The notes under the pieces: generated by a model
What the model was told of the DNA's origin: nothing
The model's input: only the letters and a program-made list of their open reading frames with translations
The model's database searches: none
Part shown: positions 30,544 through 30,558 of the stretch, piece by piece
How positions within the stretch are numbered: the first letter of the stretch is position 1
Layout: every line of letters begins with the position of its first letter
Position numbers and translations under genes: made by a program
Origin: Treponema sp.
Lineage (GTDB): Bacteria > Spirochaetota > Spirochaetia > Treponematales > Treponemataceae
Direction of reading: 5' to 3'
NCBI GenBank assembly: GCA_018384055.1
Contig: JAHAZL010000034.1
Coordinates: 1-30,558 of the forward strand
Length of the DNA stretch: 30,558 bases

Positions 30544-30558
30544 CCCGTCGCAGGCTCT

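Overview
The window looks like chromosomal DNA from a Treponema-type spirochaete, probably a host-associated or rumen lineage. This rests on moderate-to-low GC, the gene complement (glycogen enzymes, AGCS symporter, solo hisHF, LacI-like/GGDEF sensor) and a 579-residue protein resembling the spirochaete-restricted DUF5312 group. Species cannot be fixed from the sequence alone. No rRNA, tRNA, CRISPR array or prophage is visible.

Layout. 1-3.3 kb: glycogen breakdown, with glgX and the 5' part of a glycogen phosphorylase gene (cut by the left edge); the phosphorylase promoter overlaps a LacI-family-like palindrome. 3.3-3.5 kb: GGGGACAGACCCC repeats ahead of era. 4.5-6.3 kb: an AGCS-type Na+/amino-acid symporter behind a glycine riboswitch with its own terminator. 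6.3-8.5 kb: an aconitase-superfamily hydratase. 8.7-13.7 kb (minus strand): polA-coaE (overlapping), a membrane-anchored SPOR-domain protein and a YbaK-type deacylase. 13.7-16.6 kb: an exported or anchored EEP-fold hydrolase and the ABC-F factor EttA, convergent on one two-way terminator. 16.9-19.7 kb: three tightly overlapping genes, radical SAM - adenine DNA methyltransferase - radical SAM (YhcC/TIGR01212). 19.7-22.9 kb: a cytosolic sugar-binding-domain/GGDEF protein divergent from gapA. 22.9-24.0 kb: a REP-associated tyrosine transposase (RAYT) flanked by the same repeats. 24.07-27.4 kb: queD, hisH-hisF and argG, the last with a histone-like Lys/Ala-rich N-terminal tail. 27.5-30.3 kb: pgeF (laccase-domain), the DUF5312-like protein and a small divergent membrane protein. 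30.3-30.56 kb: more repeats and a cluster of hairpins running into the right edge.

Three threads run across the window. (1) An eight-copy intergenic repeat (core GGGGACAGACCCC), often in inverted pairs, flanks the RAYT gene and is its likely substrate. (2) At least eight genes have a sigma70-like -10 box only 6-8 nt before the start codon and no Shine-Dalgarno, so leaderless transcripts are predicted, while neighbours such as gapA, argG, glgP and the hydratase have normal leaders. (3) Control by small ligands is prominent: glycine riboswitch, LacI-type operator, LacI-like/GGDEF sensor.

Stretches over 300 bp without a gene: 5955-6307 holds the riboswitch, its terminator and two divergent promoters; 22872-23182 holds the gapA terminator, a repeat hairpin and a palindrome. 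In the 272-bp gap 16618-16889 I see only the two divergent leaderless promoters.
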